Below are positions 33,018-42,200 of a stretch of DNA of 64,000 bases, piece after piece (position 1 is the stretch's first letter; every line of letters begins with the position of its first letter). The notes under the pieces are model-generated. The model made no database searches. It worked only from the letters and a program-made list of their open reading frames with translations, and was not told where the DNA came from. A program made the translations under genes and the position numbers. Source of the DNA: JAYFQE01 sp034927345 (GTDB taxonomy: Bacteria; Bacillota; Clostridia; Saccharofermentanales; UBA5734); contig JAYFQE010000010.1 in NCBI GenBank assembly GCA_034927345.1, positions 1-64,000 on the forward strand, given 5' to 3'.

Positions 33018-34325
33018 ATGATACAGGAATTATTGATCACTAAAATCTGGGCGCGGGAAATCCTTGATTCGCGGGGAAATCCAACCGTGGAAGCTGAAGT
33101 GGAAACGGAAGACGGCTCGATCGGCCGTGCTGCTGTTCCATCCGGCGCTTCAACCGGCGCTTTTGAAGCTGTGGAACTGCGGGATAAGGATCCCGGCCGA
33201 TACCTCGGTCAGGGCGTTCAGAATGCCGTCCGCCATGTCAACGAGTTGATCGCGCCCGAGCTGGAAGGCTTTAATGTCATGGATCAACGCGGTCTGGACC
33301 GTTTGCTGATCGAGCTGGACGGAACTGAAAACAAAGGGAAATTGGGGGCCAACGCCATTCTGGCTGTATCTCTGGCCGCGGCCAAAGCAGCAGCTCAAGC
33401 CTGCGGCCTGGAATTGTTCCAATACCTCGGCGGTCTGCAGGCCCACATTTTACCGGTTCCGATGATGAATATCGTTAACGGCGGCAAGCACGCCGACAAC
33501 AGTATCAATCTACAGGAATTTATGATCATGCCGGTAGGCGCCGGGAGCTTCCGGGAAGCTTTACAATGGAGCGTTGAAGTTTTTCATACGCTGAAGAAGA
33601 TTCTGAAAAGCCGCAAATTGGCCACAGCAGTCGGCGATGAGGGCGGATTTGCCCCCAATCTGGAAAGCGACGAACAGGCATTGGAGTTGATTGTCACGGC
33701 AATCAAACAAGCCGGATTCAGGCCGGGAACCGATATAGCGATCGCCATGGATGCCGCCGCCACGGAGTTGTACGACGAAGCCAAGGAAGCCGGCCATGAA
33801 GGCCAGTATTTATTCTGGAAATCCGGCCAATTGAAAACCAGAACCCAGATGGTTGATTATTGGGCTGATCTGGCCGAGCGCTACCCGATCAAATCCCTGG
33901 AGGACGGGCTGGCCGAAGATGACTGGGAAGGCTGGCGTTTGTTGACAGACCGTCTGGGCAAGAAAATTCAACTGGTTGGCGATGATCTATTTGTTACCAA
34001 CACCGAACGTATCCAAAAAGGCATTCAACTTGGCGTCAGCAATTCCGTATTGATTAAACTCAATCAGATCGGAACTTTGACTGAAACGCTGGATGCGATC
34101 GAAATGGCGATGCGCAACAACTGGACAGCCGTCGTATCGCACCGTTCCGGTGAAACTGAAGATGTCACGATCGCCGACGTTGTCGTCGCCATGAACGCCG
34201 GGCAAATCAAAACCGGCGCGCCGTCGCGGACCGACCGGGTAGCTAAATACAACCAGCTGTTGCGTATTGAAGAGGCGTTAGGCCACGCGGCGGTTTATGC
34301 CGGTTCAAAAGCCTTCAAATTTTAA
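33018..34325 (+). CDS. eno: Enolase
   Basis: Glycolytic enzyme converting 2-phosphoglycerate to phosphoenolpyruvate, 435 aa, the standard length. Recognisable: REILDSRGNPTVE, the flexible loop SGASTGAFEA, NGGKHADN, AVGDEGGFAPN with the catalytic region, the metal ligands in AMDAAATE, SLEDGLAEDD and GDDLFVTN, and the signature LIKLNQIGTLTE. The final SHRSGETED loop is intact. AGGGAGGTC precedes the ATG. It is not in a gapA-pgk-tpi-gpm operon. Confidence 0.98.
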   Translation: MIQELLITKIWAREILDSRGNPTVEAEVETEDGSIGRAAVPSGASTGAFEAVELRDKDPGRYLGQGVQNAVRHVNELIAPELEGFNVMDQRGLDRLLIELDGTENKGKLGANAILAVSLAAAKAAAQACGLELFQYLGGLQAHILPVPMMNIVNGGKHADNSINLQEFMIMPVGAGSFREALQWSVEVFHTLKKILKSRKLATAVGDEGGFAPNLESDEQALELIVTAIKQAGFRPGTDIAIAMDAAATELYDEAKEAGHEGQYLFWKSGQLKTRTQMVDYWADLAERYPIKSLEDGLAEDDWEGWRLLTDRLGKKIQLVGDDLFVTNTERIQKGIQLGVSNSVLIKLNQIGTLTETLDAIEMAMRNNWTAVVSHRSGETEDVTIADVVVAMNAGQIKTGAPSRTDRVAKYNQLLRIEEALGHAAVYAGSKAFKF

Positions 34326-34342
34326 GCAAACGCCGGATCGGA

Positions 34343-35554
34343 TCATGCCTTGAGCGATTCGACTGCCTGCTGCAGGCGCTGCAGCCCGGCCGCCAGCGCG
34401 GCCTGGGGCAAAGCAAAATTAATCCGCTCAAAACCGGCGCCTTCTTTGCCAAAATAGATGCCTTCCATAAAATAGAGGCCGGCCTGGTGTGTAAACCGCT
34501 CCAGGCCGGCTGAGTCAAGCCCGGTCGCCCTGGCGTCTATCCATCCCAGATAAGTGCCCTCGGTTTGACAGACCGGCAAGTCCGGCAGATGCTCCGCCAT
34601 AAAGGACAGAAAATAGTTGCGATTGGCGGTCAGATAGCGTATAAGCGCCTGATACCAGGCTTCTCCCTGCTCATACGCCGCCTGGCAAGCCACAGTGCCC
34701 AGATAATTGGCGCCGTGGATGCCGATCCGGTCGGACATTTGACGGAAAGCATTTCGTTTTTTCTCATCCGGAATAATCAAATTGGCCGTCGCAAGGCTGG
34801 CCAGATTAAAAGTTTTGCTTGGCGATGTGCAGATCACACATTGCCGGGCCAGTTCCGGGTCAAGTCCGGCCAACGTGATGTGGCGGTTCGGGGCGTATAC
34901 GAGGTCGGCGTGAATCTCGTCGGAAATCAGCATAACGTGATTTTCCAGGCATATGCGCGCCGTCTCGGCCAGTTCGGCGCGGGTCCAGACACGGCCTACC
35001 GGATTGTGCGGATTGCAGAGGATCATCATTTTGGTTTGCGGATCTGCCGCTTTCCGCGCCAGATCGTCGAAATCCATCTCATAATGCCCGGCGCGGCAGA
35101 TCAGCGGATTACAGACCAGGCGGCGCTGCTGGTTTTCAACAGCCGAGAAAAAGGGCGGATAAACTGGCGGCTGAATGATCACGCCGTCGCCTTTTTCCGT
35201 ACAAGTTTCCACCAGATGGATCAAACCGTAAACAACATTGGGAACTTGAATAATCCATTCCGGCCGGCAGTTAAATTGGTGCCGGCGGGCTTGCCAGTCG
35301 CACACCGCCTGATAATACTGCGCGGTAGGCGTACTATAACCAAAAATGCCATAATTGGCAGCGCTGCAAAGCGCCGCTTGAATTTCCGGCGCAGTTTTAA
35401 AATCCATATCGGCAACGGAAAACGGAAATACATCAGCGGCGAAATCGCGTTTTCCGTCTCTCTGCATGATCGCCCATTTATCAGCGCCCTGGTTATGCCG
35501 GGGATAAAACGTATCGAAATCATAAACTTTCGTGTTGTTTTCCTGATGTGTCAT
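34343..35554 (-). CDS. PatB/MalY-type PLP-dependent C-S lyase or aminotransferase
   Basis: Fold-type I PLP enzyme of 403 aa. The N-terminal region DFDTFYPRHNQGADKWA and the VADMDFKTAPEI segment are typical of MalY/PatB cystathionine beta-lyases. The PLP lysine lies in CTSPSKTFNLA. Likely cleaves cystathionine or cysteine conjugates in methionine metabolism, though aminotransferase activity is possible. An extended -10 promoter lies at 35611-35619. It converges on eno with a 17-bp gap. Confidence 0.88.
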   Translation of the reverse strand: MTHQENNTKVYDFDTFYPRHNQGADKWAIMQRDGKRDFAADVFPFSVADMDFKTAPEIQAALCSAANYGIFGYSTPTAQYYQAVCDWQARRHQFNCRPEWIIQVPNVVYGLIHLVETCTEKGDGVIIQPPVYPPFFSAVENQQRRLVCNPLICRAGHYEMDFDDLARKAADPQTKMMILCNPHNPVGRVWTRAELAETARICLENHVMLISDEIHADLVYAPNRHITLAGLDPELARQCVICTSPSKTFNLASLATANLIIPDEKKRNAFRQMSDRIGIHGANYLGTVACQAAYEQGEAWYQALIRYLTANRNYFLSFMAEHLPDLPVCQTEGTYLGWIDARATGLDSAGLERFTHQAGLYFMEGIYFGKEGAGFERINFALPQAALAAGLQRLQQAVESLKA

Positions 35555-35610
35555 TTTTATATGACCTTCCTTCGCTTGAGTTTCACTCGGCCATTTAGGC
35601 GTTTTCGCTC

Positions 35611-35619
35611 ATTATACCA
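35611..35619 (-). promoter_or_regulatory. Extended -10 promoter of the PatB-like gene
   Basis: TGGTATAAT on the minus strand; no clear -35. It abuts the terminator of the upstream sugar operon (35617-35655), so the two signals overlap. Confidence 0.45.
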
Positions 35620-35655
35620 AAACCGCCCGGTTCCATACACGGAATCCGGGCGGTT
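35617..35655 (-). terminator. Terminator of the isomerase/oxidoreductase operon
   Basis: A stem of about 14 bp (AACCGCCCGGTTCC / GGAATCCGGGCGGTT, one bulge) with a 6-nt loop, followed on the minus strand by TTTTGG. The T-run is short. It ends the transcript of the gene at 35717. Confidence 0.65.
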
Positions 35656-35716
35656 CAGTTCTATCGGGTTAACGAAACGTATCCTTACATGACCCAATTG
35701 GATGTCGGGCACAAGT

Positions 35717-36637
35717 TCAGATCAATTTGCCCATATAAGCCAGGCCCAGTTCAAGACCTTCGTATATCTTTTCCGTGCTGGACTCATAGAGCGGATCCTC
35801 ATGCTCGATGCTGATTACGCCCTTATAGCCGATTTTTTTCAGCTCGGCAACCATGCCGGCGAGATCAACCTGTCCCAGGCCGGGCATGCGGAAACGCCAA
35901 AAACCGGTGCCCTGGGTATCCGGCAGCAGCTTGTTGAAGATGCCGTAGTATTTCAGTTTTTCCGGAAATAATTCGGCATCCTTGGCATGAACATGGAAGA
36001 TGCGGTCCTTGAATTGGCTGACCAGCGGGATAGGATCGATCAACTGGTAGAAAAGATGCGACGGGTCGAAGTTCAAGCCGAAATTCGGATTGGGAACGCG
36101 GCGGAACATTTCCTGCCACAACTCCGGACTGAAGGAGATGGTGCCGGGTTCGAGCGGAACCTGCCAGCCTTCCATCGGGCAATTCTCGATAATGATCTGA
36201 ACGCCGGCGGCTTCGGCTTCAGAAACAATCGGTCCGAAGACTGTCTCGAATTCGTCAAAATTGTCGGCGATGGTTTTATTGATATTACGGCCGACAAAAG
36301 TGCCGACAGCCGGAACGCCAAGCATTTTGGCGGCTTTAACACACTGGCGGGTATGGTTGTTGACAAATGCCCGTTTGGTCAGATCGGCATCGAGGTTGTT
36401 GTCATAATAAGCCAGCGATGAAATTTTGAGACCGAGTTTATCCATCATGGCCCGGATCTTATTGGCTTCGATTTGCGTCAGCTTGGCCACATCAATGTCC
36501 GAACTGGCATAATCGCGATCGTTCAACCGCGGCCAGCAAGCAATCTCCAGAGCCTTAAATCCTTTAGCCGCGGCCCATTCCGCCTTCTCTTCCAACGAAA
36601 CCTTGGGCAGGCAGGCTGTAAGAAAACCAAGATACAT
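35717..36637 (-). CDS. Sugar phosphate isomerase/epimerase (xylose isomerase-like TIM barrel)
   Basis: TIM-barrel enzyme of the AP endonuclease 2/IolE-type family, 306 aa. Metal-site elements are visible: IIENCPMEGW, LNFDPSHL, HVHAKDAE and a late ISIEHEDPLYE. The substrate is probably a sugar, keto-sugar or inositol derivative, given the Gfo/Idh/MocA gene 58 bp upstream in the same orientation. The ATG at 36637 follows GGAGG at 8 nt. It is the last gene of a three-gene operon opposite an AraC regulator. Confidence 0.87.
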   Translation of the reverse strand: MYLGFLTACLPKVSLEEKAEWAAAKGFKALEIACWPRLNDRDYASSDIDVAKLTQIEANKIRAMMDKLGLKISSLAYYDNNLDADLTKRAFVNNHTRQCVKAAKMLGVPAVGTFVGRNINKTIADNFDEFETVFGPIVSEAEAAGVQIIIENCPMEGWQVPLEPGTISFSPELWQEMFRRVPNPNFGLNFDPSHLFYQLIDPIPLVSQFKDRIFHVHAKDAELFPEKLKYYGIFNKLLPDTQGTGFWRFRMPGLGQVDLAGMVAELKKIGYKGVISIEHEDPLYESSTEKIYEGLELGLAYMGKLI

Positions 36638-36694
36638 AGTCTTATCCTCCAATTAATAGGGTAAAGTCTTTTCCTGTTCTGCAGAAAAGGACGA

Positions 36695-37780
36695 TCAGCC
36701 GAAGTATACGGGTTTGCCGGTTTTGCTGGAGGTGTAGATGGCTTCCAGGATTTGCGTCACAACATAGGCCTGTTCCGGCAGAACGACCGGAGCGGTATTA
36801 TTTTCGATCGCCTGGTAAAAACGGAGCGCTTCCAGCTCATGCGGTTTCTGTTCTTCACCGTCGAAGAAAGCCACGCCGCCGGCGGACAGATCCGGCTTGG
36901 TCGTATACATGCGGCCGAATTTCTCGCCGTTGATCCGCAGTCCGTCTTTCATATCGGCGCCGCCTTCGGTTCCGCACAGGGTGGTGGTCGCTTCTTCAAC
37001 ATCGAGCGTGTTCAAAGCCCAGCTGGCTTCCAGAACAATGGTCGCTCCGTTCTTCATGGTAATGAATCCGAAGGCCGAGTCTTCAACGGTGAATTTTTTC
37101 GGATCCCAGGGGCCCCAGGCATTGGCGGAATTCTCATTGTCGGCCAGCTTGCGGTAAGTCTTGCCTACAACATAAGCCGGCTCATAATTATTCATTTCCC
37201 ACAACGTCAAATCCAGAGCATGTGTGCCGATGTCGATCAGCGGACCGCCGCCCTGCTCTTCTTCGTTCAGAAAAACGCCCCAGGTCGGAACGGCGCGACG
37301 GCGGACAGCATGAGCCTTGGCATAATAGATTTCGCCCAGATCGCCGGCTTCCACCATTTGCTTTAAGTACATCGAATCGCTGCGATGGCGGCTCTGATAG
37401 CCGATCGTCAATTTTTTGCTGGTCCGCTTGGCGGTATCGACCATGGCTTTGGCTTCCGCGGCCGTTTTGGCCATCGGTTTTTCACACATGACATGTTTGC
37501 CGGCTTCCAGGGCCGCGATGGTTATCGGCGAATGGGATTTATTGGGGGTCAGGACATGGATGACATCCAATTCAGGCAAGGCGACCAGTTCATGATAATC
37601 CGTAAAGATTTTGGCGTCGGGTTCGCCGTATTCTTTGGCGGCTTTTTCGGCCTTTTCCCGGACGATATCGCAAAAAGCGACAATTTTCACCTGTTTCAGT
37701 TTCTTGAGCGCCGGCAAATGTTTACCGTTGGCAATGCCGCCGCAGCCGATGATACCAACTTTAAAAATCTTCTCTGACAT
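36695..37780 (-). CDS. Gfo/Idh/MocA-family oxidoreductase
   Basis: NAD(P)-dependent sugar or polyol dehydrogenase of 361 aa. The Rossmann domain starts with VGIIGCGGIANGKH, followed by the family motif CEKPMAKT (lysine near residue 97). The C-terminal alpha/beta domain contains GPLIDIGTHALDL, with the catalytic His region. It sits between two TIM-barrel isomerase genes, suggesting an oxidise-isomerise-reduce pathway such as inositol or sugar epimerisation. GAGGAG precedes the ATG. Confidence 0.92.
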   Translation of the reverse strand: MSEKIFKVGIIGCGGIANGKHLPALKKLKQVKIVAFCDIVREKAEKAAKEYGEPDAKIFTDYHELVALPELDVIHVLTPNKSHSPITIAALEAGKHVMCEKPMAKTAAEAKAMVDTAKRTSKKLTIGYQSRHRSDSMYLKQMVEAGDLGEIYYAKAHAVRRRAVPTWGVFLNEEEQGGGPLIDIGTHALDLTLWEMNNYEPAYVVGKTYRKLADNENSANAWGPWDPKKFTVEDSAFGFITMKNGATIVLEASWALNTLDVEEATTTLCGTEGGADMKDGLRINGEKFGRMYTTKPDLSAGGVAFFDGEEQKPHELEALRFYQAIENNTAPVVLPEQAYVVTQILEAIYTSSKTGKPVYFG

Positions 37781-37848
37781 AAATTTTACTCCTCTGTTTT
37801 TGCTGTGTGGGTTTTCCGGCCGGGCGGCCGGTTTGCCTGATACGGGCC

Positions 37849-38613
37849 TTAAGCCAGCATTTTCTTGATGTTATCGCAGCTGATCTTGATGCTTTCGAAC
37901 ATGTCGCGGGTAAAAGCTTCTTGTTCCACGATGAAGCCCTTGTCCAGGATGCCGTTGCGGCGGGCTATCGCGACGATGGCCGGGAAATCGACCATGCCGT
38001 TGCCGACCTCGGCGTTGATCTCGTTTCCGGCCTTGCTCTTATAATCGGCATTGATGTCTTTGAAATGCAGGGGGCCGGCCTGGCTGCCCAGACTGTCGAT
38101 AAAGGCCACAGGGTCGACATCGGCATACTGGACCCAGCAAGTGTCGACTTCTGCCGCCAGTTTGATGCCGGCGTCATTTTTCAGGATCAGATTGAAAATG
38201 TACTGGCCGTCGATCTTCGCCAATTCACGGTAATGGTTATGATAACCGACCCGGATGCCTAATGGCGCGAGTTTCTTTGCCGCCTTGACGAGGATGGCCG
38301 AGATCGCGCGGCAATCATCTGCCGTCTCGATCGGATAACCCGGGCAGATGACCCAGGACAAGCCCAATTCTGCGCTATAAGCGGCAACTTCGTCGAGATG
38401 CTGATCCAGCTGTTCATATCCGACATGGGAAGAATACGCTTCCAAACCAATACGATCCAGTTCCTTTTTGATTTCCGCCGCGGAATATCCGCCGTAACCG
38501 GCAAATTCCACACAGTTGTATCCGGCGGCCTTTACTTTTTCCAAAGATCCGAAAAAGTCATCGGCCATCGCGTTGCGAATCGAATAAAGCTGCAGACCAA
38601 TTTTTACATCCAT
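37849..38613 (-). CDS. Sugar phosphate isomerase/epimerase (TIM barrel)
   Basis: Compact TIM-barrel isomerase, 254 aa, IolE/Hyi-like. Motifs are LQLYSIRNAM at the N-terminus, GYHNHYRELA, AAEVDTCWVQYAD, PLHFKDIN and FIVEQEAF, the last carrying the metal-binding Glu. It is the first gene of the operon; GAGGTG precedes the ATG. It is divergent from the AraC-type gene at 38859 with a 245-bp gap that holds both promoters. Confidence 0.88.
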   Translation of the reverse strand: MDVKIGLQLYSIRNAMADDFFGSLEKVKAAGYNCVEFAGYGGYSAAEIKKELDRIGLEAYSSHVGYEQLDQHLDEVAAYSAELGLSWVICPGYPIETADDCRAISAILVKAAKKLAPLGIRVGYHNHYRELAKIDGQYIFNLILKNDAGIKLAAEVDTCWVQYADVDPVAFIDSLGSQAGPLHFKDINADYKSKAGNEINAEVGNGMVDFPAIVAIARRNGILDKGFIVEQEAFTRDMFESIKISCDNIKKMLA

Positions 38614-38767
38614 ATTTTGTCACCTCATGTCATTATCGGTTTATGCTGCCGGCCATAGCCTGCTTCACATAAAAACCCAGGATACATTGACGTTATCAGA
38701 TGAGCTGCTTTAGTTATAGCCGGATGCTGTCGAAATATATCAAATATTTGTCCTGTCATAACCCGTC

Positions 38768-38797
38768 TTGCTGTAATCTCTTTTCATGGTATATAAT
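38768..38797 (+). promoter_or_regulatory. Candidate promoter of the AraC gene
   Basis: TTGCTG (38768-38773), an 18-nt spacer and TATAAT (38792-38797), 62 bp before the AraC start in the divergent gap. Confidence 0.4.
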
Positions 38798-38858
38798 CTG
38801 AGCATGGCAGAATTTTGTCGAAGCTGGTCGCCAAGGCCGGCATACCGGGAGGCCGGCT

Positions 38859-39746
38859 ATGAATGAACCTTATTATGAAGATCAAAAGCCGGCTGACGGC
38901 CGGCCATATTATCCTTTCCACTGTCATTTGCAGTCTTACCTGGAGACGCCGCTCATGTGCGCGGCGCACTGGCATTATGCCATTGAAATTCTTTATGCCA
39001 CGCGTGGCAGCGCGACGGTTTTCCTGAACGGCCAGGCCTATACCTTTAAAAAAGGCGACATGATCCTGATCAACGCCCGCGACGTCCACGCGATTTGGGG
39101 AGAGCCGAAAACTCAGTATGTCTGCATCAAATTCGACCCGGAGATTTTATATACGGCTTCCCGTTCGATTTTTGAATCGCGTTATGTGCTTCCTTTCACC
39201 ATGGCCAAAGAATCGCCGCAAAAGCTGTTCCCGGAAGAAGAAATCGGCGACACGCCCTTGCCGGGCTTGATTGTGGAGGCTTTGCGGGAATTTGCCGCCC
39301 AAGCTTACGGTTTTGATCTGGCAGTGCGCACCAACATCTGCCGGATTTTCCTTTGGGTTCTGCGCAGCTGGCAGTCCAAAGGATTGAAGGCCGAACCGGG
39401 CTATAGCCTTAAAGAGAAGGATATGGAGCGTTTGCAGGCCGTATTCGATTGTCTGGACCAGCGATACATGCAAAACTTGACCGCTGAAGCCATGGCCCGG
39501 CAATGCAATATGAGCTACAGCTATTTTTCACGATATTTTAAATCGGCTATCGGTAAAAGCTTTACGGCCTACTTGAATTATGTCCGGATTACCGAAGCTG
39601 AAAAATTGTTGCTGTCCACTGATAAAACCGTCACGGAAATAGCCATGGAAACCGGTTTCTCCAGCGCCAGCTATTTCATCAGCCAGTTTCGCCTGCTCAA
39701 GAAAGTTTCACCACGGCAATACCGGCAAAAGCTGGCGTTAACCTGA
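38859..39746 (+). CDS. AraC-family transcriptional regulator with cupin sensor domain
   Basis: Activator of 295 aa. The N-terminal cupin (about 20-110; HWHYAIEILYATRG, FKKGDMILINARDVH) binds a ligand. The C-terminal double HTH (about 195-292) has the CNMSYSYFSRYFKSAIGKSF and ETGFSSASYFISQFR helices. It is divergent from the isomerase/dehydrogenase operon, which it most likely controls in response to a sugar. GGGAGG precedes the ATG. Confidence 0.92.
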   Translation: MNEPYYEDQKPADGRPYYPFHCHLQSYLETPLMCAAHWHYAIEILYATRGSATVFLNGQAYTFKKGDMILINARDVHAIWGEPKTQYVCIKFDPEILYTASRSIFESRYVLPFTMAKESPQKLFPEEEIGDTPLPGLIVEALREFAAQAYGFDLAVRTNICRIFLWVLRSWQSKGLKAEPGYSLKEKDMERLQAVFDCLDQRYMQNLTAEAMARQCNMSYSYFSRYFKSAIGKSFTAYLNYVRITEAEKLLLSTDKTVTEIAMETGFSSASYFISQFRLLKKVSPRQYRQKLALT

Positions 39747-39773
39747 TTCATATCAAAGCCGGCATTACGGAGG

Positions 39774-40598
39774 TTATTTGCCTTTGCGCCTTAAAGTCGG
39801 CAGCTGGTTACGCAGAAGCGTTATATCGGCCGACGGCCAGATTTGTTTTTTCTTTGGCCGCTTCAGCCAACGGCGCAGGCGCTGCAGAGCTTCCGGATAA
39901 CGCAGGGAATGCAGGTCCGGGAAGGCTTCCAGCAAGCGGCGCTGAATCGGATTGATTTTTTCTGAAAGCTTGCTCCAATCCCGCAGATTTTTCGTCAGGA
40001 ATGCCAGCCGCTGCTGCATGTTTTCACCAAACTCGCTGTTTTTCCGGCGTATCAGGGAGGCTATGTCCTGGAGCTTGGCCAGCTGGCGGTTTAAATTGAT
40101 CGCTCCGATAACCGTCGTCGTCAGATCAATAAAAAACAGGATGATCGCAACTGCGGCCAGAATCATCTGCCAGGTTATGGAAACGCTGCCGATCAAACGG
40201 TCGGCAAGCGGATTCAGGCCGTAAACCAGGACGATACTGAGTACGCCCCAGGCTAAGGAGTTTAAGAGGCAGATGCGTCCATGCAGATTGAAGCGGCGCC
40301 GACTATAATCCCACCAGCGGGTGTGGAAGATTGTTTCCATCAGCCAGCCGGTCAGGTATTCAAGCGTCGTCGCTAAAACAATGCCGGCCAATGCCAGCAA
40401 GGCCGGAGCGTTTTGCAGTGGGGTCAGAACCAGGAGTATCAATACCGCGCCGGAGCCATATATCGGACAAATCGGGCCCGCCAAAAAGCCGCGGTTGACC
40501 CAATGCCGCGCTTCGATGGTAAACAGGATCGTTTCCATCAGCCAGCCGGCAAAGCTGAAAAGGATAAAGCGCCAAAACCAGAGCAAAGCGATTTCCAC
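39774..40598 (-). CDS. Putative ABC-transporter type IV membrane protein (CmpB-like)
   Basis: Membrane protein of about 274 aa matching the family named putative ABC-transporter type IV. It has five to six helices in the first 175 residues, with the conserved stretches NRGFLAGPICPIYGSGAV, LEYLTGWLMETIFHTRWWDY and FNLHGRICL, then a charged cytoplasmic tail. Function is unknown; despite its name no ATPase is adjacent. The GTG at 40598 was chosen because GGAGGT lies 7 nt upstream; an ATG at 40613 has no ribosome site. Confidence 0.78.
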   Translation of the reverse strand: MEIALLWFWRFILFSFAGWLMETILFTIEARHWVNRGFLAGPICPIYGSGAVLILLVLTPLQNAPALLALAGIVLATTLEYLTGWLMETIFHTRWWDYSRRRFNLHGRICLLNSLAWGVLSIVLVYGLNPLADRLIGSVSITWQMILAAVAIILFFIDLTTTVIGAINLNRQLAKLQDIASLIRRKNSEFGENMQQRLAFLTKNLRDWSKLSEKINPIQRRLLEAFPDLHSLRYPEALQRLRRWLKRPKKKQIWPSADITLLRNQLPTLRRKGK

Positions 40599-40678
40599 GG
40601 CATAAACCTCCATGAAGTTGTGTTCATAGTTTATCACAATTTATGGCTTGGCATCTGGTTTTCTTTGATATGAATCGT

Positions 40679-41359
40679 TCAGGATTGAAACAATTCGCCG
40701 TCGACGATGCGGACAACCCGTCCGGCAGCCTTGGCCACATCCATATTATGGGTGATCATCACGATCGTGTTGCCCATATCATTGAGGCGCTTAAATAATT
40801 TTAAGACTTCATGACCGCTGGCGGTATCTAAAGCGCCGGTCGGTTCATCGGCCAGCAACACAGCCGGTTCGCCGACCAACGCGCGGGCTATCGAAACACG
40901 CTGCTGCTGACCTCCGGATAATTCGGACGGCTTGTGTTTCAGCCGGTTATCCAGGCCCAGCAAGCTCAGAGTGTCCATAGCCTGGGCCTCTGCTTCTTTG
41001 TGGTTCATACCGCGCACTAACAGCGGCATAATGATATTTTGCATAACAGAATAAGTCGGTATCAGATTGTAATTCTGAAAGACAAATCCGATCAGTTCAT
41101 TGCGCAGGCGGGTCATCTGAGCTTCATTCATAGCATGAACAGCATGTCCGTGGAGAAAATACTCGCCGGTATCCGCTACATCGATGCAGCCGATGATATT
41201 CATCAGCGTCGATTTGCCTGAACCCGATGGACCCAGAACAGCAACAAATTCACCTTGATCAACGGTAAAATCGATGTCCTTAAGAACATGCAGGGTTTCT
41301 TGACCCATTTCATAACTTTTATTAATCTTGCGGAATTCAATGGTTGTTTGCGTCGCCAT
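40679..41359 (-). CDS. MacB/LolD-type ABC transporter ATPase
   Basis: ATP-binding subunit of about 226 aa for a mechanotransmission-type (MacB/FtsX-like) export system. Walker A GPSGSGKST, signature LSGGQQQR, Walker B LLADEPTGALD and a following H-loop HNMD are all present. It is the last gene of a five-gene operon with two adaptors, the permease and a lipoprotein. The ATG at 41359 has only a weak GTGGGG site. Its frame start overlaps the end of the lipoprotein gene region by position, so translation may be coupled. Confidence 0.92.
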   Translation of the reverse strand: MATQTTIEFRKINKSYEMGQETLHVLKDIDFTVDQGEFVAVLGPSGSGKSTLMNIIGCIDVADTGEYFLHGHAVHAMNEAQMTRLRNELIGFVFQNYNLIPTYSVMQNIIMPLLVRGMNHKEAEAQAMDTLSLLGLDNRLKHKPSELSGGQQQRVSIARALVGEPAVLLADEPTGALDTASGHEVLKLFKRLNDMGNTIVMITHNMDVAKAAGRVVRIVDGELFQS

Positions 41360-41363
41360 CGGT

Positions 41364-42125
41364 CTACCCCACAATCCAGACGGCAACCGCCGTCTGGCTG
41401 CCGTCGCCGGCTGTCTCCATCAATATTTTAACAACATCGCCTACTGCTAATCTGGAAAAGGTCGTTACGGTTCCCGCTTGCGTCGTCACTGCTGTGCCTA
41501 CAGGTATCCGGACCGATGCGGTTTCGCCGGTTAATGTATAAATAATCTGGCTGCCTGAGCTGCTTTGCCCGGTTCCATTTTGCGCCGAATTTGCTGCCTG
41601 GCCATCCTGACTGCCCACGTTGGGCATCTGACCGTTAAAGTCGCCGCTTGGCCTGGCTTGACCGTCGCCGCCCATTCCGCCGCTTGGCCTGGCTTGACCG
41701 TCGCCGCCCATTCCGCCGCTCGGCATCGCCTGACCGTCGCCGCCCATTCCGCCGCTCGGCATCGCCTGACCGTCGCCGCCCGCTCCGCCACTCGGCATCG
41801 CCTGACCGCCGCCCATTCCGCCGCTCGGCATAGCCTGACCGTCGCCGCCCGCTCCGCCGCTCGGCATCGTCCGGCCTTTGCCGCCTTGCTGCCGGCCGCT
41901 GTTGTCGCCGCTGGATTCGCCGCTTGCCGTTTCATTGGCGTTGTTCGCGCCCAGACCGGTTTCTTGCGCTAAAGCCAGGGTTACATCATTGCCGTTGAGT
42001 TCGGAAATCTGTCCGATCATCAAAATCTGGTTTTCTCCGACAGATATCGATGTTGTTGCCGCGGTGTTGGAACAAGCGCTTAAGAACAACAGACAGGCCA
42101 GCAGGCAGACCAAAATCTTCTTCAT
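41364..42125 (-). CDS. Gly-rich lipoprotein with 12-residue tandem repeats
   Basis: Extracellular lipoprotein of 253 aa that I cannot assign to a family. The signal peptide ends in the lipobox LSAC (Cys18). After a short beta segment comes a Gly/Ser/Asn-rich region and six near-identical repeats of M/RPSGGMGGDGQA (about residues 87-157). A C-terminal beta-type domain follows (about 190-253; VRIPVGTAVTTQAG, VVKILM). It lies between the MacB-like permease and ATPase genes, so it probably belongs to the export complex or shields it. The ATG at 42125 has GGAGG upstream. Confidence 0.75.
   Translation of the reverse strand: MKKILVCLLACLLFLSACSNTAATTSISVGENQILMIGQISELNGNDVTLALAQETGLGANNANETASGESSGDNSGRQQGGKGRTMPSGGAGGDGQAMPSGGMGGGQAMPSGGAGGDGQAMPSGGMGGDGQAMPSGGMGGDGQARPSGGMGGDGQARPSGDFNGQMPNVGSQDGQAANSAQNGTGQSSSGSQIIYTLTGETASVRIPVGTAVTTQAGTVTTFSRLAVGDVVKILMETAGDGSQTAVAVWIVG
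41655..41867 (-). repeat. 36-bp coding tandem repeat in the lipoprotein gene
   Basis: Six units of 36 bp (one of 33 bp) encoding the PSGGMGGDGQA motif. The third and following units are almost identical, implying recent slippage or recombination. The unit number is likely to vary between strains. Confidence 0.9.
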
Positions 42126-42200
42126 AACCTTTTCCTCCGGTTTACCGGTCATAACGGCAGCCGATCTGCGGATGATGCCGCGGATGGCCGGGGTATGACG

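Noticed and set aside
34565..35692. A 375-codon open frame opposite the PatB-like gene
   Set aside because: Shadow of a clear PLP enzyme; basic, low-complexity translation.
41655..41867. Regularly spaced repeats as a CRISPR array
   Set aside because: The 36-bp units are contiguous with no spacers and lie in frame within a lipoprotein gene.
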